Positions 7,340-13,234 of a stretch of 16,839 nucleotides of DNA are shown piece by piece. Position numbers and translations under genes: made by a program. The first letter of the stretch is position 1; each line of letters opens with the position of its first letter. The notes under the pieces are model-generated. The model did not search any database. It saw only the letters and a list, made by a program, of their open reading frames with translations, and was not told the DNA's origin. The stretch lies in assembly GCA_035760645.1 (NCBI GenBank), contig DASTSO010000033.1:1-16839 (forward strand). Direction: 5' to 3'. The DNA is from DASSTY01 sp035760645 (GTDB lineage: Bacteria; Gemmatimonadota; Gemmatimonadetes; Gemmatimonadales; GWC2-71-9).

Positions 7340-7376
7340 GCGCCGTGTGCTCGCCCGATGCGCCGACACACGGCGC
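7340..7376. repeat. Central stem of the giant inverted repeat
   Basis: GCGCCGTGTG (7340-7349) is the exact reverse complement of CACACGGCGC (7367-7376), with a 17-nt unpaired centre. This is the symmetry centre of the 541-bp element. Confidence 0.8.
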
Positions 7377-7396
7377 CGTTCCGTTCACGGTTGCCA

Positions 7397-7449
7397 ACCC
7401 CGCTTCAGCGGGGTGGCACGTTTCGTAGGCCCGGGTGTGAATCCGGGCC
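7397..7449. repeat. Two hairpins in the right arm
   Basis: ACCCCGCT (7397-7404) pairs with AGCGGGGT (7407-7414), and GGCCCGG (7428-7434) pairs with CCGGGCC (7443-7449). Their order is the mirror image of the hairpins at 7271-7320. Confidence 0.75.
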
Positions 7450-7536
7450 GTGTAGCCCCGGGTGCGAACCCCGGCCGCGGGCCGACGCGCCGACCCCAGA
7501 TACATTGTTCGATCGCGATCCTCGTCCTTCACCCCC

Positions 7537-7574
7537 GTGCCCCCGCTCCCGGCGTACGCCGGGAGCGGGGGCAC
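7537..7574. repeat. Perfect 38-nt palindrome, right copy
   Basis: Nineteen base pairs match around the central GTAC at 7554-7557. The middle 30 bases equal the left palindrome exactly; four further bases pair on each side. It lies about 50 bp inside the right parS. Confidence 0.9.
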
Positions 7575-7625
7575 CCCGGACTCGCGTGTCGGCACGGAGG
7601 CACGTGGGGGAGGGGTGAGGGCCGC

Positions 7626-7643
7626 GCGTTTCACGTGAAACGC
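7626..7643. promoter_or_regulatory. parS site 2 (ParB-binding), upstream of parA
   Basis: GCGTTTCACGTGAAACGC is a perfect 18-bp palindrome. Its 16-bp core (7627-7642) matches the parS consensus except for symmetric T-to-C and A-to-G changes at the outermost positions. The invariant GTTTCACGTGAAAC heart is intact. It lies 43 bp before the proposed parA -35 box, so bound ParB could repress or otherwise modulate parAB transcription. Confidence 0.92.
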
Positions 7644-7685
7644 CCCGTCGCTGTATTGGTCCTGTAGGTGTAGCGAAATTGAGTG

Positions 7686-7714
7686 TTTACGCCGCGCGCG
7701 CCCTTCCGTATATT
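7686..7714 (+). promoter_or_regulatory. sigma70-like promoter of the parAB operon
   Basis: TTTACG (7686-7691) and TATATT (7709-7714) are separated by exactly 17 nt. They sit in an unusually AT-rich patch of an otherwise GC-rich region, upstream of parA. Predicted initiation near 7721 gives a leader of about 80 nt. Confidence 0.65.
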
Positions 7715-7802
7715 CTCCAATCCCGCAGAACCGCCCGATGGAAGCTGTGCCAGTGTTGGTGTGTAATCCGTTGCGGCGTAATAATTTGTGAATGGAACTC
7801 CG

Positions 7803-8663
7803 ATGGCCCGCATCATCGCGATCGCCAACCAGAAGGGTGGGGTCGGCAAGACCACCACCGCCGTGAATCTCGCCGCCTCGCTCGCCATCGCCGAGCGGCG
7901 CACGCTGCTCGTGGACGCCGACCCGCAGGGGAACGCCACCAGCGGCGTCGGGGTGGACAAGACCGCCGTGCGGCACACGCTCTACGACGTGCTGATCGGG
8001 AGCGTGCCGGCGGCGGAGGCGGTCGTGCGCGGCGGGCTCCTGCCGCACCTCGATCTCCTGCCGGCCAACCAGGAGCTGGTGGGGGCGGAGGTCGAGCTGG
8101 TGGACCGCCCCGGCCGCCAGGCGATGCTGGGCCGGGCGCTCGCGCCGCTCGCCGAGGCGTACGACTACATCGTCATCGACTGCCCGCCCTCGCTCGGCCT
8201 CATCACGCTGAACGTGCTCGCCGCGGCGCAGGGGGTCATCATCCCCATTCAGTGCGAGTACTACGCGCTCGAGGGCATCAGTCAGCTGCTCAACACCGTG
8301 CGCCTCGTGCAGCAGAACTTCAACGAGCGGCTCGCCATCGACGGCGTGCTGCTCACGATGTACGACGCGCGGCTCAACCTCTGCCGCCAGGTGGCGGAGG
8401 ACGCGAAGGAGTACTTCGGCAGCCAGGTCTTCACGACGCCGATCCCGCGCAACGTGCGGCTCGCCGAGGCGCCGAGCTTCGGGAAGCCGATCCTGCTGTA
8501 CGACGTGCAGTCGATCGGTGCCCGGAGCTATCTCGCCGTGGCGCAGGAGCTGTTGGCGCGAGTGGAAGGGGCGGGGGCGAGCCCGGCGGCCCGCCCCGGG
8601 GGCGGAGACGCCCCCGACACCGATGAGCCGATCGAGGTGTCCAGCGGCGAGGCGCGCGAATGA
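7803..8663 (+). CDS. parA: Chromosome-partitioning ATPase ParA (Soj)
   Basis: A 286-aa deviant-Walker ATPase that binds nucleoid DNA as an ATP dimer and is released by ParB-parS, driving origin segregation. Motifs: KGGVGKTTT (11-19, with the signature lysine K11), VDADPQGNAT (37-46) and the Walker B segment IVIDCPPSLGLIT (124-136). There is no N-terminal helix-turn-helix domain, so it is the small chromosomal (Soj) class rather than the large plasmid class. I choose ATG 7803 because the motif then starts in the normal place (MARIIAIANQKGGVGKT) and GGA lies 6 nt upstream. The in-frame GTG at 7788 would add five residues and has no ribosome-binding site. Its ATGA overlap with parB implies coupled translation. 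Confidence 0.97.
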   Translation: MARIIAIANQKGGVGKTTTAVNLAASLAIAERRTLLVDADPQGNATSGVGVDKTAVRHTLYDVLIGSVPAAEAVVRGGLLPHLDLLPANQELVGAEVELVDRPGRQAMLGRALAPLAEAYDYIVIDCPPSLGLITLNVLAAAQGVIIPIQCEYYALEGISQLLNTVRLVQQNFNERLAIDGVLLTMYDARLNLCRQVAEDAKEYFGSQVFTTPIPRNVRLAEAPSFGKPILLYDVQSIGARSYLAVAQELLARVEGAGASPAARPGGGDAPDTDEPIEVSSGEARE

Positions 8664-9574
8664 GCGAGAACCGCCGTCTGGGGCGCGGGCTCGAGGCGCT
8701 GCTCGGGCCCGTCTCGCGCGAGCAGGCCGCGGCGCAGGGCGCGCTCCGGGAGCTGCCCGTCGCGAGCGTGAAGCCGAACCCCTATCAGCCGCGCACGCGC
8801 TTCGACGAGGCGGCGCTCACCGAGCTGGCCGATTCCATCCAGGCCTCGGGGCTGCTGCAGCCGGTGGTGGTGCGCGGCAAGGGCAACACGTACGAGCTCA
8901 TCGCCGGCGAGCGGCGCTGGCGCGCGGTGCAGCGGCTCGGCTGGAAGGAGATTCCGGCCGTGGTGAAGGAGGTCGACGACCGGACGCTCCTCACCCTCGC
9001 GCTCATCGAGAACCTGCAGCGCAACGATCTCTCGGCGATCGACGAGGCGATCGGCTATCACCGCATGATGGAGGAGTTCCGCGTGCCGCAGGCGGAGGTG
9101 GCGCGGCTCGTCGGGCGCAACCGCTCGACGGTGGCCAACCTCCTCCGCCTCCTCAAGCTCCCGCCGGAGGTGCAGACGCTGGTGCACGAGGGCGCGCTGA
9201 GCGAGGGCCACGCGCGCGCGCTCCTCGCGCTGGAGGACGGCGACGAGATCGTGCGGCTCGCGCGGCAGGCGGTGGCGGAGAAGTGGTCCGTGCGCGAGAC
9301 CGAGGCCCGGGTGCGCGGCGAGGTGCTCGACGCCCCCGTCGCGCCCGCGGCGACCGGCGACGGCGCGCGCGGGCGGCTGAAGCGCAAGGAGCCGCTCCGC
9401 GTCGTGAGCGCCGACGTGCGCCGCGTCGAGGACGCGCTGCGCAAGCATCTCGGCACCGACGTGCGGGTGACGGCGAAGCGCCGCGGGCGCGGGCTCGTCA
9501 CCATCAGCTACTACTCCAACGACGACCTCGCTCGGCTGCTCGAGCTGATCATGGGCGAGCCCTTCGGCGGGTGA
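8660..9574 (+). CDS. parB: Chromosome-partitioning CTPase ParB (Spo0J)
   Basis: A 304-aa CTP-dependent DNA clamp that loads at parS and spreads along DNA. It has the chromosomal ParB N-terminus (GRGLEALLG, 8-16, the ParA-stimulating segment), the ParB/Srx CTP-binding domain (about 31-125) with GERRWRA (83-89) and ENLQRNDL (117-124), a helix-turn-helix (QAEVARLVGRNRSTVANLL, 144-162) that reads parS, and a C-terminal dimerisation domain (about 250-300, YYSNDDLARLLELI). The ATG overlaps the parA stop by four bases. Two parS sites lie just upstream of parA, so the complete ParABS system is in the window. The stop TGA is inside the GTGAGC sequence that seeds the following repeats. Confidence 0.97.
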   Translation: MSENRRLGRGLEALLGPVSREQAAAQGALRELPVASVKPNPYQPRTRFDEAALTELADSIQASGLLQPVVVRGKGNTYELIAGERRWRAVQRLGWKEIPAVVKEVDDRTLLTLALIENLQRNDLSAIDEAIGYHRMMEEFRVPQAEVARLVGRNRSTVANLLRLLKLPPEVQTLVHEGALSEGHARALLALEDGDEIVRLARQAVAEKWSVRETEARVRGEVLDAPVAPAATGDGARGRLKRKEPLRVVSADVRRVEDALRKHLGTDVRVTAKRRGRGLVTISYYSNDDLARLLELIMGEPFGG

Positions 9575-9590
9575 GCCGGGCATGCGCCAG

Positions 9591-9634
9591 GTGAGCCGCC
9601 CGTGAGCCGCCCGTGAGCCGCGCGTGAGCGCGCC
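9591..9634. repeat. Four 11-bp tandem repeats between parB and the M23 gene
   Basis: Units GTGAGCCGCCC (9591-9601), the same (9602-9612), GTGAGCCGCGC (9613-9623) and GTGAGCGCGCC (9624-9634). A related GTGAGCC at 9571 spans the parB stop. Each unit offers a GTG codon in a different frame; the last one opens the M23 reading frame. It fills the only noticeable gap in the par operon. Confidence 0.85.
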
Positions 9635-10619
9635 CCTGCCCCCGCGCCGACGCATGGTGACGCTCGCCGTCCACTACGACGACGACGCTCGCGCCACGCG
9701 CACGATTCGCCTGCCCGTGCGTCTGCTGCAGGGCGGCGTCGCGCTCGTCGCGCTCGGCGTCGCCACGCTCGTCGCGATCCTGCTGCTCTACGCCCCGCTC
9801 GTGCGCGCCGCGGCGCGCGCGCCGGCGCTCGAGCACCGCGTGCGCCAGCTCGAGCAGGAGAACGCCAAGGTGCAGGAGCTCGCGCTCGCGCTCGACAGTG
9901 CGCAAGCGGGCTACGCGCGACTGCGGCAGATGGTGGGGGCCGACATCGTGCCGGCGGTGACGGAGGCGGCCGGTCGGGCGGACAGCGCCGGCGTCCCCGA
10001 GCGTCCCGCCACGACGCTCGCGCCCGCGAGCGGGGCTCCGGCGCCGGGCGCGGCGAGCCGGGCGGGCGCGGGGAATGCTGCGAGCGACACGAGCGCGTCG
10101 CCCGCGTCGCCTGCGCCGGGTGCGCCGGGTGCGCCGGGTGCCGCGAGCACGGCGAGCGTCGAGTTGCCGCGCCTCGCGCCGATCCGGGCGCGGGCCCCGG
10201 GCGCGGACACCACCGTGCGGCTCACCCTCCCCGAGCGCTGGCCGCTCGCCGTGCGCGGGTTCGTCACGCGCGGGCAGGTGCGGGCGGGCGGGCCGGAGCC
10301 CGACGAGACGCATCCGGGGCTCGACATCGCGATCCCGGTCGGCACGGTGGTGCGCGCCTCCGGCGGGGGCGTCGTCGAGCGCACGGGGGCGGACAGCAGC
10401 TACGGCCGCTTCGTGCTCCTCGGGCATCCGGACGGTTACGCCACGATGTACGGCCACCTCTCGCGCGCCGTCGTGCGGGCGGGCGACACGGTGGCGGCAG
10501 GACAGACCCTCGGCCTCAGCGGTAACAGCGGCCGTTCGACCGCGCCGCACCTGCACTTCGAGATCCGACGCGCGGGGCAGCCGGTCGACCCCCTCACGCT
10601 CGTCCAGGAGCCACGCTGA
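9624..10619 (+). CDS. Membrane-anchored M23 (LytM) peptidoglycan endopeptidase
   Basis: A 331-aa envelope protein that is expected to cut peptidoglycan cross-links. Layout: short basic cytoplasmic tail, one membrane segment (about 35-60, rich in A/V/L), a coiled coil (about 66-103, ALEHRVRQLEQENAKVQELALAL), a low-complexity Ala/Pro/Gly linker (about 125-178) containing a 9-nt repeat GCGCCGGGT three times at 10113-10139, and the LytM domain (about 200-325). All zinc and catalytic residues are there: HxxxD in THPGLDIA (H230, D234), YGHL (H278) and PHLHFEI (H309, H311), so it should be active rather than an EnvC-like activator. The start is either GTG 9624 or ATG 9654 (residue 11). The stop overlaps the bactofilin ATG (TGATG). 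The partner scaffold is presumably that bactofilin. Confidence 0.93.
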   Translation: MSAPLPPRRRMVTLAVHYDDDARATRTIRLPVRLLQGGVALVALGVATLVAILLLYAPLVRAAARAPALEHRVRQLEQENAKVQELALALDSAQAGYARLRQMVGADIVPAVTEAAGRADSAGVPERPATTLAPASGAPAPGAASRAGAGNAASDTSASPASPAPGAPGAPGAASTASVELPRLAPIRARAPGADTTVRLTLPERWPLAVRGFVTRGQVRAGGPEPDETHPGLDIAIPVGTVVRASGGGVVERTGADSSYGRFVLLGHPDGYATMYGHLSRAVVRAGDTVAAGQTLGLSGNSGRSTAPHLHFEIRRAGQPVDPLTLVQEPR

Positions 10620-11113
10620 TGTCCATCTTCTCGTCGAACTCGTCGAGTGCCTCGAACGCCGCCAAGAGCGCGGCGAAGAGCGCGGCGAAGCCGGCCGACG
10701 CGCCGCATCCGAACCGCCGCCGCACCGACGGCATCCCGCTCAGCATCGTCGCGCCCGACATGACGATCGTCGGCGATCTCGACACCGAAGGCGTCGTGAA
10801 GATCGAGGGTCGGGTGCGCGGCACCGTGCGCGCCGGCGCGCAGGTCATCATCGCGCAGGGCGCCGTCATCGAGGGGGACCTGCACGCGCGCGAGGCGGTC
10901 GTCGCGGGCGAGGTGCACGGGGCGATCCACGCGAGCGAGCGGGTCGAGCTGCAGCCCACCGCGGCGGTGAGCGGCGACATCACGACGCGGCGCATCGCCG
11001 TGCTCGAGGGCGCCCGCGTGAGCGGCGCGGTGACGATGGACGTCCCCGCGCTCGCGGTCGAGGCGCCGGCCGGCGCGCCGGGAGGCAAGCGGGCCGCCGA
11101 CGAGGCCGCGTGA
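10619..11113 (+). CDS. Bactofilin (polymer-forming cytoskeletal protein)
   Basis: A 164-aa protein of the bactofilin/CcmA family, which polymerises without nucleotide into membrane-associated filaments. The central beta-helix domain (about 40-142) shows the regular short repeats with alternating G and V/I (TIVGDLDTEGVVKIEGRVRG, IIAQGAVIEGDLHA, VAGEVHGAIHA, AAVSGDITTRR). It is flanked by disordered tails; the N-terminal one holds a short KSAA repeat (about 16-24) from a 12-nt direct repeat. Translation is coupled to the M23 gene upstream and, through a GTGA overlap, to the lipoprotein downstream. Bactofilins paired with M23 enzymes control cell shape in Helicobacter pylori (CcmA with Csd proteins) and stalk or bud growth in Hyphomonas (BacA with LmdC). 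A link to ParABS is known from Myxococcus BacNOP/PadC. Confidence 0.95.
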   Translation: MSIFSSNSSSASNAAKSAAKSAAKPADAPHPNRRRTDGIPLSIVAPDMTIVGDLDTEGVVKIEGRVRGTVRAGAQVIIAQGAVIEGDLHAREAVVAGEVHGAIHASERVELQPTAAVSGDITTRRIAVLEGARVSGAVTMDVPALAVEAPAGAPGGKRAADEAA

Positions 11114-12156
11114 GGCGACGCGCCCGCCACCTCCTCGCGCTCGTGGCCGCGGGGCTCGTCGTCCTCGGCTGCCGCGGGAGCGAGGGGGCGCGCGAGGCCG
11201 CGGCCGCCGCGCGGGGCGCGGGCGGGGTGGGCGCGGCGATGCGCGTGGCGCTCGTGACGCCGGGCTCGGTGGCGGACCAGGCGTGGAACTCGCAGGCCTA
11301 CGCCGGACTCCAGCAGGTGCACGACTCGCTGCACCTGCCGATCAGCCACGTCGAGGCGCGCACGCCGGCGGAGCAGGAGGAGGCGCTCCGCACCTACGCC
11401 GCGCAGGGCTACGGGCTCGTCTTCGGCCACGGCTTCGAGTTCCAGCGGCCCGCCGAGCGGGTCTCGGCCGAGTATCCGCGGACGGTCTTCATCGTCACGT
11501 CGGGCGAGCGGGTCGAGGGCAACGTCGCCCCGCTCGTCTTTCGGCTCCACGAGGCGAGCTACCTCGCCGGGATGGTCGCGGGCGGGATCACGAAGTCCAA
11601 CGTGCTCGGCTTCGTCGGCGGGGTGGAGATTCCGCCGGTGCGCGAGGCGTACGAGGCGTGGGTCCACGGCGCCCAGGCGACGAATCCGCGCGCGCGGAGC
11701 CGGCTCACCTACCTCAACAACTGGGACGACGCGGCGGCGGGGCGCGAGGCCGCGCTCGCGCTCATCCGCGCCGGCGCCGACGTCTTCCACCACAACGCGG
11801 ACGCCGCCGCCCTCGGCGTCTTCCAGGCGGTGAAGGAGACGCCCGGCGTCTACATCTTCGGCGCCAACGCCGACCAGACGGCGCTCGCGCCCGGGCGCGT
11901 CGTGGGCTCGGCGGTGCTCGACCTGCCGCGCGCCTTCCTGCTCGTGGCGCGCGAGGTGGCGGCGGGGCAGTTCACGCCGAAGGTCGAGTCGTTCGGGCTC
12001 GCGAGCGGGGTGGTGCGCTACGAGCCGAACCCCGCGCTCGACGCCGTCGTCCCGCCGGCCCTCGCCGCGCGGGTGCGGGCGGCGGCGGACTCGATCCGCG
12101 CCGGCACGCTGCGCACCGGATTCACCGCGGCGGACAGCGTGCGCGCCGCGCGCTGA
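11110..12156 (+). CDS. BMP-family (PnrA/Med-like) substrate-binding lipoprotein
   Basis: A 348-aa lipoprotein. A short basic start (MRRRARH), a hydrophobic stretch and a lipobox VLGC put the lipidated cysteine at residue 21. A linker follows and then the BMP domain from about residue 45 (MRVALVTPGSVADQAWNSQAYAGL), with FGHGFEF, HEASYLAGMVAG, LGFVGGVEIPPVREAYEAWVHGA and GANADQTA, the usual landmarks of this periplasmic-binding fold. Known relatives bind purine nucleosides or act as regulators (Med). No transporter ATPase or permease of the nucleoside ABC type lies beside it. The start GTG at 11110 overlaps the bactofilin stop (GTGA), so it belongs to the par operon. Ligand unknown. Confidence 0.9.
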   Translation: MRRRARHLLALVAAGLVVLGCRGSEGAREAAAAARGAGGVGAAMRVALVTPGSVADQAWNSQAYAGLQQVHDSLHLPISHVEARTPAEQEEALRTYAAQGYGLVFGHGFEFQRPAERVSAEYPRTVFIVTSGERVEGNVAPLVFRLHEASYLAGMVAGGITKSNVLGFVGGVEIPPVREAYEAWVHGAQATNPRARSRLTYLNNWDDAAAGREAALALIRAGADVFHHNADAAALGVFQAVKETPGVYIFGANADQTALAPGRVVGSAVLDLPRAFLLVAREVAAGQFTPKVESFGLASGVVRYEPNPALDAVVPPALAARVRAAADSIRAGTLRTGFTAADSVRAAR

Positions 12157-12229
12157 CGGCGCCCGGGGACGGACCGGCGTGAGGCGGCGATCGGAAACGG
12201 CGCTGCATGCAAGGGTGGCGGTGACGAGA

Positions 12230-12263
12230 AGCCCCCGGGATCCTCGATGAGATCCCGGGGGCT
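12230..12263. terminator. Hairpin terminator between convergent operons
   Basis: A perfect 13-bp stem AGCCCCCGGGATC (12230-12242) with its complement at 12251-12263 and an 8-nt loop. It lies 74 bp past the lipoprotein stop and 32 bp past the stop of the convergent minus-strand operon, so it can serve both. There is no T tract on either side. It shares the AGCCCCCG stem base with the terminator at 2562. Confidence 0.75.
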
Positions 12264-12294
12264 CGCGTCATGTCCGCATCGGAGGTCCGTCCGG

Positions 12295-12561
12295 TCACGC
12301 GCCCCGGTTCTTGTCCGCCACCGCCCAGAGAATCATTCCGAACGCCACCAGCCGGATCAGGTAGGACGGCGCGGCGAGCTCCTCGTTCTGCATCAGGAGC
12401 ACCACGCCGCGCTGGAGCCCCAGGAGCGCGAAGGCGATCGCGAACCACAGCAGCAGCCGGTCGCGCGTGCGACGCCAGAAGCGCAGCAGCAGGAGCGCGG
12501 CCGCGGCGAAGCCGAAGAGGATCGCGCCGCCCATCGCCATGGCCAGGTCGTGTCGCGTCAT
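12295..12561 (-). CDS. Small three-TM protein, DUF5985-like (second copy)
   Basis: An 88-aa membrane protein with three hydrophobic segments (about 8-27, 36-57 and 66-82) and a basic loop RFWRRTRDR between the first two, ending in ADKNRGA. I chose ATG at 12561 because GGGAGAG lies nine bases upstream; a TTG at 12579 would overlap the neighbour and add six residues. It looks related to the protein encoded just before it: both have LLxRxW, a basic turn, LLLW and a third segment in the same order. I recall this shape from the DUF5985 family but could not test it. It is the last gene of the kinase operon; five bases separate it from its neighbour. Function unknown. Confidence 0.7.
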   Translation of the reverse strand: MTRHDLAMAMGGAILFGFAAAALLLLRFWRRTRDRLLLWFAIAFALLGLQRGVVLLMQNEELAAPSYLIRLVAFGMILWAVADKNRGA

Positions 12562-12566
12562 CACCG

Positions 12567-12824
12567 TCAGCTCTCCCAAACGAGGCCGTAGACGAAGAGC
12601 GCCACGCCGAGCAGGAGCGGCACGCTGCGCTCGACGAGGAGACTGCGGTCGGCGCCGACCACCAGCCGGTCGAGCACGAGCAGGATGTTGTTGAGCGTGA
12701 AGCAGGCGAACGCCGCGGCGCTCCAGAGGAGCAGCGGCACGCGCCGCGCGTGCCAGGCGCGCCAGAGCAGGATGGTGCAGCCCAGACTCGTGAGGGCGCA
12801 GAGCAGATAGACCGCGGCGGCCAT
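12567..12824 (-). CDS. Small three-TM protein, DUF5985-like (first copy)
   Basis: An 85-aa membrane protein with three hydrophobic segments (about 3-21, 30-50 and 67-83), a basic loop WRAWHARRVP after the first, and FTLNNILLVLDRL after the second. Its ATG overlaps the stop of the winged-helix gene by one base (TGATG), so translation is coupled. Its resemblance to the next gene points to tandem duplication. DUF5985 is my memory of the family, not a search result. Co-transcription with a kinase and a DNA-binding-like protein suggests a membrane signalling or stress role; no direct evidence. Confidence 0.72.
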   Translation of the reverse strand: MAAAVYLLCALTSLGCTILLWRAWHARRVPLLLWSAAAFACFTLNNILLVLDRLVVGADRSLLVERSVPLLLGVALFVYGLVWES

Positions 12825-13234
12825 CAGTCCTCTTCCTTCCGCCCGAGGCGGAACGCGTCGGTGAAGGCGCGGATGTTCTCCAGCGGGCGCGAGGCGAGCA
12901 GCGTGATGACGGCGACCCGGCGCTCGCGGTAGATCCGCGCCAGGCGGGCGACCAGCGCGGTCGTCGGCGCGTCCTCGGGGGCGAAGCGGTAGCGCGCGTG
13001 CCCGCCCGGGCCCTCCTCGGTCACCAGCAGGCAGGAGCGGTGCAGCCGCGCGAGGCGATGGGCGATGGAGCCGGGATTCGAGTAGAGGGCGCGCGCCGCC
13101 TCGTCGGCGGTCCAGGCGCGCGTGGGGTCCTCCTGGAGGAGGAGCAGGAGCTCGAGCTCCTCGACCGAGCCGATGCAGGCGGCGAGGAAGCGGTCGATCT
13201 CCGGCGGGATCCGCGGGCCGGGCGACTCAGCCAC
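12824..13234 (-). CDS. Winged-helix protein of unknown target
   Basis: A 136-aa cytoplasmic protein. After an N-terminal helix (SVEELELLLLLQEDP, 23-37) comes a helix-turn-helix (WTADEAARALYSNPGSIAHRLARLHRSCLL, about 41-70) and a short wing (EEGPGGHARYRFAPE, 73-87). Helices that may dimerise follow (TTALVARLARIYRERR, ending with a charged tail). The layout recalls MarR-like winged helices without a clear family match. The start is GTG at 13234, overlapping the kinase stop by 8 nt (GTGGCTGA), so it is coupled to the kinase. No phosphoreceiver is fused to it. It may be the output or a partner of the kinase, which is inference from position alone. Confidence 0.75.
   Translation of the reverse strand: MAESPGPRIPPEIDRFLAACIGSVEELELLLLLQEDPTRAWTADEAARALYSNPGSIAHRLARLHRSCLLVTEEGPGGHARYRFAPEDAPTTALVARLARIYRERRVAVITLLASRPLENIRAFTDAFRLGRKEED

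Larger units (their letters stand above)
7102..7642. repeat. Giant imperfect inverted repeat capped by two parS sites
   Basis: The whole mnmG-parA gap reads as two halves that match in inverted order around about 7358. Matched blocks, left with right: parS 7102-7117/7627-7642; 7126-7134/7611-7619 (9 of 9); 7140-7148/7592-7600 (9 of 9); the 30-nt palindrome 7170-7199/7541-7570 (30 of 30); 7203-7212/7524-7533 (9 of 10); 7241-7256/7481-7496 (14 of 16); 7271-7294/7425-7448 (21 of 24); a CCACCCC...GGGGTGG hairpin on each side; and 7340-7349/7367-7376 (10 of 10) next to the 17-nt centre. Block order is kept but spacing drifts by a few bases. Frames through it show only proline/arginine-rich junk, so I see no gene. 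A centromere-like or chromosome-structuring role is inference. Confidence 0.85.

Noticed and set aside
7102..7642. Mobile element or CRISPR explanation for the giant inverted repeat
   Set aside because: No transposase, integrase or target-site duplication is visible, and the repeats are inverted and nested rather than evenly spaced direct repeats with spacers.
7201..7667. Open frames of 75-142 codons in the mnmG-parA gap
   Set aside because: They are Pro/Arg/Gly-rich, lack ribosome-binding sites, and run straight through the palindromes and hairpins. The frames exist only because GC-rich DNA has few stops.
7114..7802. Possible oriC in the mnmG-parA gap
   Set aside because: No exact DnaA box (TTATCCACA) and no clear AT-rich unwinding stretch apart from the short parA promoter. 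parS only shows that the origin may be within some tens of kilobases.
10075..11109. Upstream extension of the lipoprotein frame back to 10075
   Set aside because: The extension is Arg/Ala-rich and overlaps the M23 and bactofilin genes. The signal peptide and lipobox begin right after GTG 11110.
12562..12579. TTG start at 12579 for the last minus-strand gene
   Set aside because: ATG 12561 has a GGGAGAG ribosome-binding site at a good distance, while TTG would overlap the neighbour and lacks one.
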